Assembly: GCA_022414725.1 (NCBI GenBank)
Contig: CM039463.1
Coordinates: 92,970,168 to 93,034,167, forward strand
Source: Microglena sp. YARC
Taxonomy: Eukaryota; Chlorophyta; Chlorophyceae; Chlamydomonadales; Chlamydomonadaceae
DNA: 64,000 bases
Direction: 5' to 3'
Shown here piece after piece: positions 35,201-43,018 of the stretch. Below the pieces are notes generated by a model, which was given only the letters and a program-made list of their open reading frames with translations, ran no database searches and was not told where the DNA came from. How positions within the stretch are numbered: the first letter of the stretch is position 1; each line of letters begins with the position of its first letter. A program made the translations under genes and the position numbers.

Positions 35201-38200
35201 AGGTTAGGAGCACACAGGCAAGCTCAAAGCTCAAACAGTTAGAAATTAGATCTGTATACCCAGGATGAGCTGGTCAAGCATCCGGGTAAGGAGTGAGCAT
35301 GAGTGGGATGTGCAGGTCAGGAGCGCGCAGGCAAGGTACAACCTTGAATGGCTGAGATAAGCTTCAAATAAGCAGGATGAGTCAATCACAGGTCCTGGAG
35401 GAGTGAGCATGAGACGGATGTGCAGGTCAGGAGCGCGCAGGCAAGGTACAACCTTGAATGGCTGAGATAAGCTTCAAATAAGCAGGATGCGTCGATCGCA
35501 GGTGAGGAGTGAGCATGAGAGGCGTGTGCTGGTCAGTAGTGCGCAGGCAAGGCACAATCTCAAACAAACACGATGTTGATGCACCCTAGGGTCCTGTACA
35601 TAGCTGTAAGGAAGCTTCCCCAATATCAAATGTGCGCAGGTGGGGAGTGAGCAAGGGAGGGGTGTCCAGTCAGGCAGGGCCCAACCTTGAACACTTAGGA
35701 TTGCTTCAAGAGAAATGATGACCTGATTAGGCAACATTGAGGAGTGAGCATGATAGGGACGTGCAGGTTGGGAGTGCGCTGGCAAGATCAATCCGAACAA
35801 GGAGTGGTCACAAGAGGAATGTGCAGGTCAGGAGTGTGCACGAATGGCACAAGCTCAAACAATAGCGATGTCGATGCACCCTAGGGTCCTGCACATAGCT
35901 GCAAGGAAGCTTCCCCAAAATAAAATGCGCGCGGGTGAGGAGTGACCATAATAGGGAGATGCAGGTTAGGAGCACACAGGCAAGATCAAAGCTCAAAAAA
36001 ATAATATTTCCAAATAAGCAGGACAAGCCGATCGCAGGTTATGAGTGAGCATGAGAGGGCGATGCAGGTTAGGAGCACACAGGCAAGATCAAAGCTCAAA
36101 AAAATAATATTTCCAAATAAGCAGGACAAGCCGATCGCAGGTTATGAGTGAGCATGAGAGGGCGATGCAGGTTAGGAGCACACAGGCAAGATCAAAGCTC
36201 AAATAAAAAATCCAAATAAGCAGGACAAGCCGATCGCAGGTTATGAGTGAGCATGAGAGTGCGATGCAGGTTAGGAGCACACAGGCAAGATCCAAGCTCA
36301 AATATTTAAGATTATATACTAATACCCAGGATGCGCTGAGTAAGCATCCGGGTGAGGAGTGAGCATGCGAGGGGTGTGCAGGTGAGGAGTGCGCAGGCAA
36401 GGTACAACCTTGCATAGCTGAGATAAGCTTCAAATAAGCAGGATGAGGTGATCGCAGGAGGAGTCATCAAGAGAGGGATGTGCAGGATAGGAGCGCGCAG
36501 GCAAGATCAAAGCTCAGATAATTAAGATAAGTTCCAAATAAACAGGATGAGCCGATCGCAGGTGATAAGTGAGCATGAGAGGAATGTGCAGGTTAGGAGT
36601 GCGCATAACAAGGGTGTGCAGGCATTTTGGCATCGAGATGCGAACAATTTCAGGTGCGGAGTGCGCATAACGAGGATGTTCAGGCAGTCAGGGCCCAACC
36701 TTGAACGAGTAAGATGGGGTCCAAATAATCTGGATGATCTGATTGTTAACAATTATGAACTGGTGCCCAGAAAATGTATGCAAATTGTGGTAAATTGTCA
36801 ATTAACTGGTACCAAGAAACTGGTGTCCAGGAAATGTATGCAAATTGTGGGAAATTGTCAATTAACTGGTACTAAGAAGCTGGTGCCCAGGAAATGCATG
36901 CAAATTGTGGTAAATTGTCAATGAATGCCCAGAAACTGGTGTCAAGAAAATTGATGGACATTGATGAACAATGGTTAAATAAACAGGTGCTCAGAAAATG
37001 GTTCAGCAAGAACTAGAGGACCCATGTTCAAAAGCTAGTTGGACCTATGTTCAAAAAGGAGGACCTATGTTCAAAAGGGCAACCTATGTTCAAAAGCTGG
37101 TTGGACAACCTAGCTCTGCGCTGCTATCAAGTACGACAACTCTCCCAACACCATTGCTACCGCTTTGCTACCGTACTGCCGCCGTACTGCTAATGCACTC
37201 ACCAGATTGACGTCGCCATCGGAGAATGCAGGAACCTTGGCAAAGGGGTTTACCTGAGGGAGTCATGAAGAAGGGGATGGGAGGGTGCTTGTGATCAGGG
37301 GTTTATTGAAGAAGGGGATGGGAGAGTGCCTGTGGTCAGGGGGGGAGGTGGTTGGGGTGGGGGGTGGGGGGCGGGGTAAGGAGTTCTCAAAAGGGTGGTC
37401 AGGGGTGGTAAGGAGTTTTCAGAGGGGGGGGGGAGGGGCTGAGATTGGAGGGGGAAAGGAGTCTAGAGAGGGGTGAGTAATGGGGGGGGGGGGGATTTAT
37501 GATTGGAGGTAGGTGCGGAGGGGGGGAGGCGGGGAGAGGGGGAGGCGGGGGTGTGTGGGGTTTTACTAGTGTGAAAGAGGGGTGGGTGGGGAGAGGCATT
37601 AAGATCAAGGATAAGCGTGGAGGGGGGGAAGCGGGGGAGGGGGGGGGGGGAAGGAACTCTGCCAAACAACACCCTGGGCTGCATGCTGCTGCTGCTGCTG
37701 CTGCTGCTGAAGTAACCCACCTCAAGGAACCAGTCAGCCTTGTGTTCCTTCTCCTTCAGGTCCATGTTCACCACCTCCACCTCCGCCATCGCCTTCTCAC
37801 CAAGCTCTTGAATGTACCTGTGTGACCAATGGGGTAAAAAGGTACATTCATCGTGTGATCAATGGAAAATAGTTACCTTTAGGTCAAGGTTCACCACCTC
37901 CACCTTCGCCATCGCCTTCTCCCCGAGCTCCTGAATGTATCTGCCATGATTTGAAATTCAAAAGCAATTAGTCATCTCACCCTTCCTATCACGATTGGAC
38001 AAGTTCCTTTAGCCTATTTGGCCTACCCCTGGACTGTGACATACATATATACATAGTCATCCCACTCATGTAGATCTCTTTGGTCTTGTTTTACCTATAT
38101 TATTGCTTTATGCTGCTTTGAAAACGTCACCGACTTAACGTTTTAAAGTTTTTTTTAGCGAATGGATACGTGAAAGTGTCTTCTCATCTCATTACAACTC

Positions 38201-39255
38201 CAATCAACAGGGTCTCAAACCAATATTATTGCTGCTTTACTGCTGCTTTGTTGGATTATATCCCGTTCCAACCCATGGCTCAATGGTAGAGCTCGTTGAA
38301 ACAAGAGGGTGCGGGGTTCAAATCCCTACAGGTGCACTTTAGTGTTCGCGGTCGCTACCAACTGCCATGGTAGCTTTGTCCAGGTAAAGTAGCAGCCCGT
38401 TATATACCGCCTTAAGACGGGGCTCCCTGAATACTACGCCCCACCAGGCGTTATCATTACTTTTGTATTGCAATGTGTAATCAAGATGCAAACATCCATG
38501 CAGGGTGCACTGGTCACCCCTAAACTTCAACATGAACTTATTTCCATGGCTCCAACCAGCAATTTGGCTGCTCAACGTCTTCCGCAGTAACATAATTACC
38601 AGGAAAAATGTAACCATCATCATCATCATCATCATCATCATCATTATCATCATCATCATCATCATCATCATCTTCATCATCTTCATCATCATCGTCATCT
38701 TCATCAACATCAACATCATCAGCAGTAGCATAAACAATCCCAAGCTAAGCATACAATGGGAAGGATCAAACTGCTCCGTGTATCTTACTGGTTTGTGTTG
38801 AGACACCTACCTCCTTGGTTGAGAATTACCTCAATGAATCGAAAAAAGACTGTGTCGATAGCATGGAAGATGGACCATCTTGGTGATGGTATCACCCATG
38901 CATGCTAACCATCAATGCATAGTGAACTAGTCCCCCCACCCCCCAACCTCACCCCACCCCGTACCCGTTATGGGACGGATCAAATTGCTCCGTGGATCTT
39001 ACTGGTGTGCGTCCAGGGACCAGTCACATTGTGTGTGAATCCCATTGATGAATTAAAAACATAGAGCTAGTTACACGGACCATCGTTGATGCTACCACCC
39101 CGTGGTACCACCCATGCAAAGTAACCATCTCTGCATGGCAAGCATCAATGCATGCCAAATTAGTGCCCCTCCCACAATGAATGGATCCCTCTGGTCCGTC
39201 GATCTTACCACTCTAGGATTCTTCCCCTGGACATCGGGTTGGAGTAGAGCTTCAT
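26149..39255 (-). CDS. Glutathione S-transferase, seven exons
   Basis: Exons, minus strand: 39209-39255, 37721-37817, 37203-37253, 34476-34506, 33758-33876, 32091-32260 and 26149-26233. All six introns are GT-AG, and the exons sum to 600 nt, i.e. 199 codons plus TAG. Exon 1 starts MKLYSNPMSRGRILEW, with Ser9 the candidate glutathione-activating serine. Exon 3 gives NPFAKVPAF with the cis-proline loop. Exon 4 gives FESGAILMYL with the Glu-Ser pair that holds the glutathione gamma-glutamyl group. Exon 6 (YLEGDFSVSDVAVGAYLLYV) is the C-terminal helical domain with its N-capping box. Exon 7 adds LAARPACAATVASRATEKK and a short tail. A cytosolic enzyme conjugating glutathione is expected; the class is uncertain. 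Exon 7, 5.9 kb away, is inferred from frame, splice signal and family fit (YMAR|LAARPA). Confidence 0.9.
26280..26680. repeat. AT-rich satellite block, GST intron 6 (part 1)
   Basis: Degenerate tandem units of about 60-120 bp built from GATTGTATACATGATACA, CATTATATATGATTG and AGATGATCAAATACATT. The same vocabulary returns at 27,485-27,620, 27,905-28,110, 28,690-28,770, 29,513-29,585 and 30,672-31,260, so intron 6 is essentially one old satellite broken up by later insertions. Confidence 0.85.
26681..27488. mobile_element. Inverted-repeat element containing family D
   Basis: The left edge GTACCGTATGCGCCTAAG plus AAAATGGC is mirrored at the right edge by ACGCCATTGTTTGAGGCGCA plus TACAGTA. Inside are a second copy of dispersed family D (27,045-27,270) and a small inverted repeat, TTGGCGGATGG at 27,373 with its complement near 27,448. 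No clear target duplication was seen. It is probably a composite of nested non-autonomous elements inside GST intron 6. Confidence 0.5.
27489..28773. other. GST intron 6: satellite remnants and unique DNA
   Basis: TATACATGATACA-type satellite fragments (27,489-27,670 and 27,905-28,110) alternate with unique sequence. Two copies of GTCTACGATATTGTACTCAC plus GTTTTTGC (about 28,176 and 28,272) form a ~96-bp direct repeat. AAATTTAAATTCACTCATTC is duplicated near 28,360-28,400. A TTAGTTAATGTTAAC-type palindromic stretch lies at 27,845-27,895. Confidence 0.5.
28774..29513. mobile_element. ~740-bp inverted-repeat element with a gag-like fragment
   Basis: The left end TAGGGGGTCCCAAAATTAAC plus TTACCC is mirrored by the right end GGGTAAGCTAATTTCGGCAC plus CCCCTA (21-24 of 26 positions). 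It interrupts satellite sequence, and the flanks TACATTA and TACATGA resemble a short target duplication. The forward frame at 28,831-29,043 (LSDDSITKKMSELIKTIPKL and onward) looks protein-like and may be a decayed retroelement or transposase piece, but I cannot assign it. Confidence 0.55.
29700..29893 (+). mobile_element. 194-bp hAT-like MITE, copy 2 (nested)
   Basis: It begins CAGAGTACTTCCAAGCGCGC and ends GGAAGTACCCTG, with a perfect 8-bp target duplication GATGTTAC at 29,692-29,699 and 29,894-29,901. The related element at 24,389 has the uninterrupted sequence GGGGATATAACAGG at the same point, i.e. an empty site. It is the same length as copy 1 at 19,340. It is GC-rich and non-coding. Confidence 0.95.
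30040..30265 (+). repeat. 40-bp minisatellite, about 5 copies
   Basis: The unit is GTGGTAGTTGCTTTACGAAA plus ACGTGGTACTTTACGGTACA. One unit has TTCACGG instead of TTTACGG. It is absent from the related element at 24,389, so it expanded only in this copy. Confidence 0.95.
30672..31265. repeat. ~52-bp AT-rich satellite, GST intron 6 (part 2)
   Basis: From about 30,770 there are some nine units of TATGATTGTACACGGTACAT, GATACTAAGTATATATAATA and TATCATATGCAC. Reverse frames reading MYRVQSYS... follow from the repeat. Confidence 0.92.
31273..31518. mobile_element. 246-bp hAT-like MITE
   Basis: The ends are CAGTGATTTTTTTCAT and GAAATAAAAATCCCTG, i.e. CAGRGATTTTT-type inverted termini. The 8-bp flanks are TTACATGA (31,265-31,272) and ATACATGA (31,519-31,526), seven of eight identical. 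The interior has a run of AGCTTTTTA repeats and a GCGATCGC palindrome. It sits in satellite DNA of GST intron 6. Confidence 0.8.
31550..31800. other. CT-rich tract, GST intron 6
   Basis: The polypyrimidine (plus strand) sequence CCCTCCC/CTTCCCTCC is purine-rich on the sense strand of the gene. No exon was recognised. Confidence 0.6.
31805..32032 (-). repeat. Two truncated copies of GST exon 6 with donor
   Basis: 31,805-31,857 and 31,915-32,032 repeat the 3' part of exon 6, each followed on the minus strand by the same GTGGGTTGG donor. The longer copy would read FSDVAVGAYLLYFPALLPQL and continue to YIAR; the shorter one starts at LPNVDLSPYPNV. Both lie just downstream of the true exon. They have diverged, and neither has an acceptor of its own. 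Confidence 0.9.
32330..32527 (+). mobile_element. tRNA-derived SINE, copy 1
   Basis: The head resembles a tRNA, with A-box-like TAGTTCAATGG (32,337-32,347) and B box GGTTTGAATCC (32,381-32,391). The tail, CGATTTAGTGTTCTCTTTCG, CCATGGTAGC, CAGGTAAAGTAGCAGC, AAGACGGGGCTCCC and CAGGCGTCATCATTACT, is shared with the copy at 38,268. It is inserted in GST intron 5, antisense to the gene. No flanking duplication was confirmed. Confidence 0.85.
32610..33070 (-). repeat. ~130-bp array carrying copies of GST exon 6 start
   Basis: At least four units repeat GGTAAGCATCCAAGG, the plus-strand image of exon 6 codons for LGTLDAYL, together with the neighbouring acceptor region (CTGGCACCTGGTAACAC, GGCAGGT, TTCACC). 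They start near 32,628, 32,757, 32,890 and 33,022, upstream of the true exon in GST intron 5. Each carries an acceptor-like CAG before the exon-like part, though sequence decay is visible. Confidence 0.8.
33215..33760. repeat. CCA/CAC triplet expansion with two exon 5 end copies
   Basis: An imperfect (ACC)n/(CAG)n tract fills GST intron 5 from 33,220. Within it, 33,555-33,593 and 33,656-33,694 repeat the last ~39 bp of exon 5 plus its GTGAGGCTCAC or GTGGGGCTCAC donor, reading VNSMVVEQFRETQ instead of the VNSMFVEQFRETQ of the true exon. Confidence 0.9.
33944..34136 (-). repeat. Two truncated upstream copies of GST exon 5
   Basis: 33,944-33,996 and 34,085-34,136 repeat the first ~53 bp of exon 5 with its acceptor (CTGTGATGCAG). 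They read NKYGDCPDAASCGIAAK and DKYSDCLDASSCGIAAK before breaking off. They lie in intron 4, upstream of the true exon 5, and include several hundred bases of matching intron flank. Confidence 0.92.
34277..34435 (-). repeat. Three truncated downstream copies of GST exon 4
   Basis: 34,277-34,300, 34,342-34,365 and 34,412-34,435 repeat the last ~24 bp of exon 4 (GCCATTCTGATGTACTTGG) with a following GTGAGT or GTGCGT donor, in units of about 65-70 bp. The FE codons and the acceptor are missing, so these are donor-only copies. Confidence 0.92.
34525..36740 (-). repeat. ~110-bp degenerate array, GST intron 3
   Basis: Around 17 units contain GTGAGGAGTGAGCATGAGAG, GGATGTGCAGGTCAGGAGTG, CGCAGGCAAGG and CACAAGCTCAAAC, with the spacers AGATAAGCTCCAAATAAGCA and GATGTTGATGCACCCTAGGG. 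The part AATGGCACAAGCTCAAAC (for example at 35,855) closely resembles the plus-strand image of exon 4's first codons (AATGGCACCACTCTCGAAC). The array therefore appears to derive from the exon 4 acceptor region. Confidence 0.75.
36741..37202. repeat. Short tandem repeats at the 5' side of GST intron 3
   Basis: Three ~68-bp units of AACTGGTGCCCAGGAAATGT, ATGCAAATTGTGG and AAATTGTCAATTAACTGG (36,757-36,925) are followed by a short repeat of CCTATGTTCAAAAG (four copies, 37,020-37,100). Confidence 0.85.
37254..37720. repeat. G-rich tract, GST intron 2
   Basis: Plus-strand G-rich repeats of AAGGGGATGGGAG and GGGGTAAGGAGTT, with several runs of 8 or more G, plus a (CTG)7 tract at 37,686-37,709 beside the exon 2 donor. 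On the transcript this is a C-rich intron. Confidence 0.7.
37877..37940 (-). repeat. Truncated upstream copy of GST exon 2
   Basis: 64 bp repeat the first two thirds of exon 2, reading YIQELGEKAMAKVEVVNLDL plus K. It keeps an acceptor-like CATGGCAG in front and a GTAACT donor behind. The true exon reads AMAEVEVVNMDL at the same place. Splicing this copy in ahead of exon 2 would keep AG and GT signals but shift the frame (64 is not a multiple of three). Confidence 0.9.
38268..38461 (+). mobile_element. tRNA-derived SINE, copy 2
   Basis: The A box TGGCTCAATGG (38,276-38,286), GTAGAGCTC and B box GGTTCAAATCCC (38,315-38,326) are clear. The tail matches copy 1 (32,330): CTTTAGTGTTCGCGGTCGC, CATGGTAGC, CAGGTAAAGTAGCAGC, CTTAAGACGGGGCTCCC, CCAGGCGTTATCATTACT. 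It is inserted antisense in GST intron 1. Confidence 0.9.
38610..38720. repeat. ATC trinucleotide microsatellite
   Basis: An almost pure CAT/ATC tract with a few TTC interruptions, in GST intron 1. A copy of family E (ATGGCTCCAACCAGCAATTT) precedes it at 38,544-38,590. Confidence 0.95.
38755..39208 (-). repeat. ~220-bp repeats spanning the exon 1 donor, GST intron 1
   Basis: GGATCAAACTGCTCCGTGTA plus TCTTACTGG (38,763), GGATCAAATTGCTCCGTGGA plus TCTTACTGG (38,977) and GGATCCCTCTGGTCCGTCGA plus TCTTACCAC (39,184, the true exon 1 donor) are related. The plus-strand TCTTAC is the donor GTAAGA of exon 1 seen from the other strand. Spacers share CCACCCATGCA and CAATGCAT-type motifs. Confidence 0.75.
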
Positions 39256-40078
39256 CGCGTTGCAGCACACGTTGCGACCCGTTGACGGAGCCGAGGGCTG
39301 GGCCGAAGCGGACCGGACCTGGCGGGTGGGCTGGGCACGCAGAGCAGCTCGCATGGTTAGTAGGTGGGAAAGAGTGAAGTGGGAGTGGGTTAGAGAGCAC
39401 TGAGTGGGGTAAAGTGGTACGAGGTTAAAGTGGAGAGATTCTACAACGTCGGGTCTTTGATGGGCACAACGGTGGCGGGTTGTGGGCCGGACTTTCTCCG
39501 AGGGTCAGACCCAGAGGAGTAAGAGAGTGACCTGGGTGTGACCGCGACCCGTTCCGACCTAAATTCTCATCCCGTTCGTCCTCCTCTTAGAGCTAGCAAT
39601 CGAATAATGCTCAAACGGATCTTTGAGATTGCCAGCCTCATTGTTAGAGATAAATGTCGGGAGGGGAGGGGGGTGGGAGGAGTAGGAGATTCGGAAGCGG
39701 CCACCACTTCCACCACTAGCACTGCAGCTGCTGCTCTCGGAACTGTTTAAGAAGGTGCGCTGCGGCATGTATGCGGCTTGTGTTATGCGCATTTCTGTCT
39801 CCTCTTGTTTTGGTCCGGGGTTGGGTGCTCTGATCGCGGGAGATGCGATGATTGCGCTGGCCTGTGAAAACTGGCGTGCCCACTGATGCTCTCTCGTTGC
39901 GTTGCGTTTCGTAGTGCTACACCCATTGTGTCAGTGGCTATCTGTAATACCCATGACATTCCCTAGTCCCTCAATCCAACATGTGCCATAAAGTACCAGC
40001 AAGAGCTCTTCCCGACCTACCAAAAGTTTGCGTGGCGAGGAGGCGAGCCGCTCCTCCTTGCAGCCTCTTTGCACTCTT
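39256..40078. other. Region upstream of the GST gene
   Basis: This holds the presumed 5' untranslated region and promoter of the minus-strand GST gene. I saw no TATA box at a convincing distance. Several short frames on both strands lack recognisable motifs. The context on the right is a retrotransposon, so no divergently transcribed gene is evident. Confidence 0.4.
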
Positions 40079-40154
40079 GCAGCCTTCCTCCCCGAAATAG
40101 CTCCCACACCGGGTTCAGACCCGATGTGGGAGCTATTTCTGGGAGGAAGGCTGC
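40079..40154. ncRNA. 76-nt near-perfect hairpin (small-RNA precursor-like)
   Basis: Arms of 36 nt (from GCAGCCTTCCTCCC and GCAGCCTTCCTCCCAG on opposite strands) pair at 34 positions, with two isolated mismatches and a 4-nt loop, TCAG. A further 9-bp pairing of AGGAGGCGA (40,038) with TCGCCTCCT (40,181) could extend it. There is no flanking target duplication, and no other copy was noticed in the window. Expression is unknown, so ncRNA is an interpretation. Confidence 0.4.
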
Positions 40155-40189
40155 AAATGCCTGACGCACGCAGTGCGCATTCGCCTCCT

Positions 40190-40840
40190 AGTACCTTGGC
40201 GCCGTGCGCACCTCCAGCTAGACCTGGACCGACCTGGACCTCATCATCAAGGTCCATTGAGTTCTGAAGATGTTGTGGTGCTCCGACGGGCTGAGTGTCT
40301 CACCGGGCATTGAATACCTGGACGCTTTTGCTCTTCGGCTATTGCTGGCTGAAGGATCCCTGGAGTTTGCATACCCGACTAGGGGGCAGCCTGTGTCCCT
40401 AGCAAACACACCAGGATGAGGAGCTGCCAAGTGCCAACCCCCTGCTGCCAACTAACAGCCAGGAGCTTCAAATATGGATACTACTATAATAAAGTGCAAT
40501 TGCTATGTGATTAGCAGATGCATGTCTGTATGTGTATGGTATGGCATGTGGTGTATAGCCGAAGTATGCATGCTATTCTTAGTTTGCATTGAAATGATGG
40601 AACAATGTTAGTATGCTCGAGCTAGCATACTAACCACCACACCTAGGAGGCCTTCCCCTCCCAGCCTTCATTCCTTGTTCGTGTAATGGTTGCATACATA
40701 TATGTTGCATGCAACTATTTTCAAGTGGCTACCACATGTTGCACTATTGAAGAGAGGATTTTTGCAACGAATTAAGAGCGAGATGGATCCCCAGGACTCT
40801 TAACCCCAATCTGTCAATCCGTCAAGTTCTCGTTTCTAAT
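40190..40840. other. No gene recognised
   Basis: Mixed-composition sequence. Reverse frames at 40,218-40,451 have no known motif. A TATGGCATGTGGTGTAT/TATGT-rich stretch lies around 40,500-40,560. Confidence 0.4.
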
Positions 40841-41460
40841 TCATCCAAATTTCTGGCTGGAGCCATGTAACTAACCAAGTTTAAGTAGTTTGCAGTTTGT
40901 GGAAAGCAGTTAGCAGTTTGTAGAATGCAGATTGCATTTTGAAGGTCGTAGTTAGCTGTTTGAGGGTTGCTGTTAACTGTAAGCTTGTTTCAGGTTGTAG
41001 TTAGCGAATTGCAGAAGACGTCGAGTCGCCAAATTGCTGGCTGGAGCCAACTTTAAGTTCAAGTAGTTGGCTGTTAGTAGTTTTTAGAATGCAGTTTGCT
41101 TTTGTGGTTGGCACTTCTGTAGAATGCGGTATGCTTTCGTAGTATGCAATTTGTAGAATGCAGTTGGCATTTGGCAGTTCGCAGTTGGCAGAAGACGGCG
41201 AGCAACCAAATTGCTGGCTGAGGCAATGTAACCAAGTTGAATTTCTGGTAGTTTGCACATCGTAGTTCGTAGTTTTAAGTTCGTAGATTGCAGTTTGCTT
41301 TCGCAGTCAGCAGTCTGTAGAACGCAGTATACTTTTTTAGTTTGCTGTTCAAGTTGCAGTTTGTATATTACAGTTAGCATTTGGTAGTTCTTTGTTTGCA
41401 GTTAGTTGGTTGCAGAAGATGGCGAGCAGCCAAACTGCTGGCTGGAGCCATGTTACCAAG
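40840..41460 (-). repeat. Family E copies within GCAGTTTGTAGAATG repeats
   Basis: GGCTGGAGCCATGTAAC plus CAAGTT occurs at 40,855, 41,038 (partial), 41,213 and 41,440, each preceded by GCAGAAGAYGGCGAGCARCC and AAATTGCTGGCTG. Between them are degenerate ~25-bp units of GTTTGTAGAATGCAGTT. Family E copies in the other orientation (GGTTACATGGCTCCAGCC) lie at 9,398, 12,883, 14,088, 17,570, 24,248 and 38,545, and degenerate at 20,690. Confidence 0.8.
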
Positions 41461-42281
41461 GAGATGTTTATAGGCAAAGGGATACCGGTACATACGACTA
41501 CATACCTGTGGCATGATTCAATAACCCCCATTCCTGTTAGTCTGTTACATGTCCATTTTACATGTCACCGTCGTGTATTAGTCTGTCTCAAATCAGTATC
41601 TAGTTTACAAATCAAATACATAGAACACCCCATGGCTGGCTGCAGAACCGTGTAACAATTCAATTCGAATCGAGACCAGAGATGGGCTAAAGAACCAGAT
41701 CAGGGCTGGCTGGAGAACCATGTAATAATTAAATTATGAGCAAGACTAGAGATGGTACAGAAAACTTATCAGTGCCCAGGCAGATGAATGTAAGGTAATA
41801 CCTGTCTCTATCTATTCGGAGGTCTTCGTGAAAAGCAAACCAATTTGTGGAGTTTATACTATCTTCTCACCTCGTGCCATGGCCTGTGGCGAAAGCTGCC
41901 CGAAAGTGCCGAGGGTAGAAGATCGTGTGTAAGTGACAGCTGCGAGCTCCACAGAGCACAGATCGAGCCAGGGAGTTGATAAATCGCCATCAAATTGTGC
42001 CATCCACCACACTGCCTAAAGTTGAATTGTGAGCAGCTGCAAGATTCTGCCCCTCGTTCGGGTGCAATGCCAGCCTGTAAGGGCTGGAAATGGCCTGGCA
42101 TGGTACTTGTGTAAGCCAAATCTCACATTTTGGGTGACCCCTTCAACTTCTAAACCAAACAAACATTTCTATCCAGTGTTGGACATTGTGCCAATATGTG
42201 TTTTCAAGTCGAGAATACAATTTAGGCTGGAAAAAGTGAAATCATATTAACTTTTTGGTCCGATTTTCGGCATCTTGGCCA
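41461..42281. other. Left flank of the retrotransposon complex, no gene
   Basis: A short repeat of GGCTGGCTGCAGAACCRTGTAA and CTAGAGATGG occurs near 41,635-41,755. The minus-strand frame at 41,859-42,119 is open for 86 codons but unrecognised. Confidence 0.4.
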
Positions 42282-42286
42282 TAATG
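42282..42286. repeat. Target-site duplication TAATG (left)
   Basis: TAATG directly precedes the first LTR base here and directly follows the last LTR base at 56,485-56,489. This fixes both ends of the outer element. Confidence 0.9.
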
Positions 42287-42506
42287 TGTTATTGTCCGTT
42301 GCGTCGGACACTGAGTTGGCATAGCGCACGCGTGGTCCTGTGGCTCCAGGACCCGGGTTGCCTGCCGCCAGGCCATAGGCTAGCTATGGCCTGCACGTGT
42401 CTTTGGAATCTTCCTAAAGACTTCCTTTTCTATATAGCCGCACGAGTTGCGATGATAAGCTATCTGCTCTTCACTCTTCACTGTGTAACAACTCTATCGA
42501 TTGAAA
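42287..42506 (+). repeat. Outer element 5' LTR
   Basis: 220 bp. It contains TATATAG near 42,432, a possible TATA box. It is followed by GGTTATCGGCCCGACC, a candidate primer-binding site that only loosely resembles the usual initiator-tRNA complement. Confidence 0.9.
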
Positions 42507-42861
42507 GGTTATCGGCCCGACCGCTACCCGCAGACAGCGCCCCTGCGCCCGTGCCAAGTGGATCTTCAGCCCTGCACAAGGTGACAGTTTTCCCTCAGAC
42601 TAGCTCGACGGCTTGAGTACTGCTTTTGGCCCTGGATCGTCTACGTATTCACGTGAGAAATCTAACCTGCGCTGCCTCGCCTACGGCCCACACAACTCTC
42701 CCGTTGTCTCTACTATCCGTCACAGACGAAACGTAGACGCAGTCCAGGAGTCTGAGTAGATCTTCGACGTGAGTTGCACACTCATCAGATCACACACAGC
42801 GTTGCGCAATCCCTTAAAGATTGCTTGTGCCACGGAGTATCAACCCTGCACACCATCGAAG

Positions 42862-42865
<4 letters not shown>

Positions 42866-42897
<32 letters not shown>

Positions 42898-43018
42898 CCT
42901 TTCTTGCTACTACCAACGCCACCTCCCCTTGCCTCCAAACACACGACCAAGACTGAAGAACTGACAACCTTCGCAAGCCCCCCCCCCCCCCCCCCCCCCC
43001 CCCCCACACACACACACA
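42866..43018 (+). repeat. Poly-C and CA tracts at the inner insertion site
   Basis: Poly-C runs at about 42,865-42,894 and 42,979-43,005 lead into ACACACACACACA, where the inner element is inserted. After the inner element, CCACACACACACACACA resumes at 52,424, so the target was a CA microsatellite and the exact duplication cannot be read. Confidence 0.9.
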
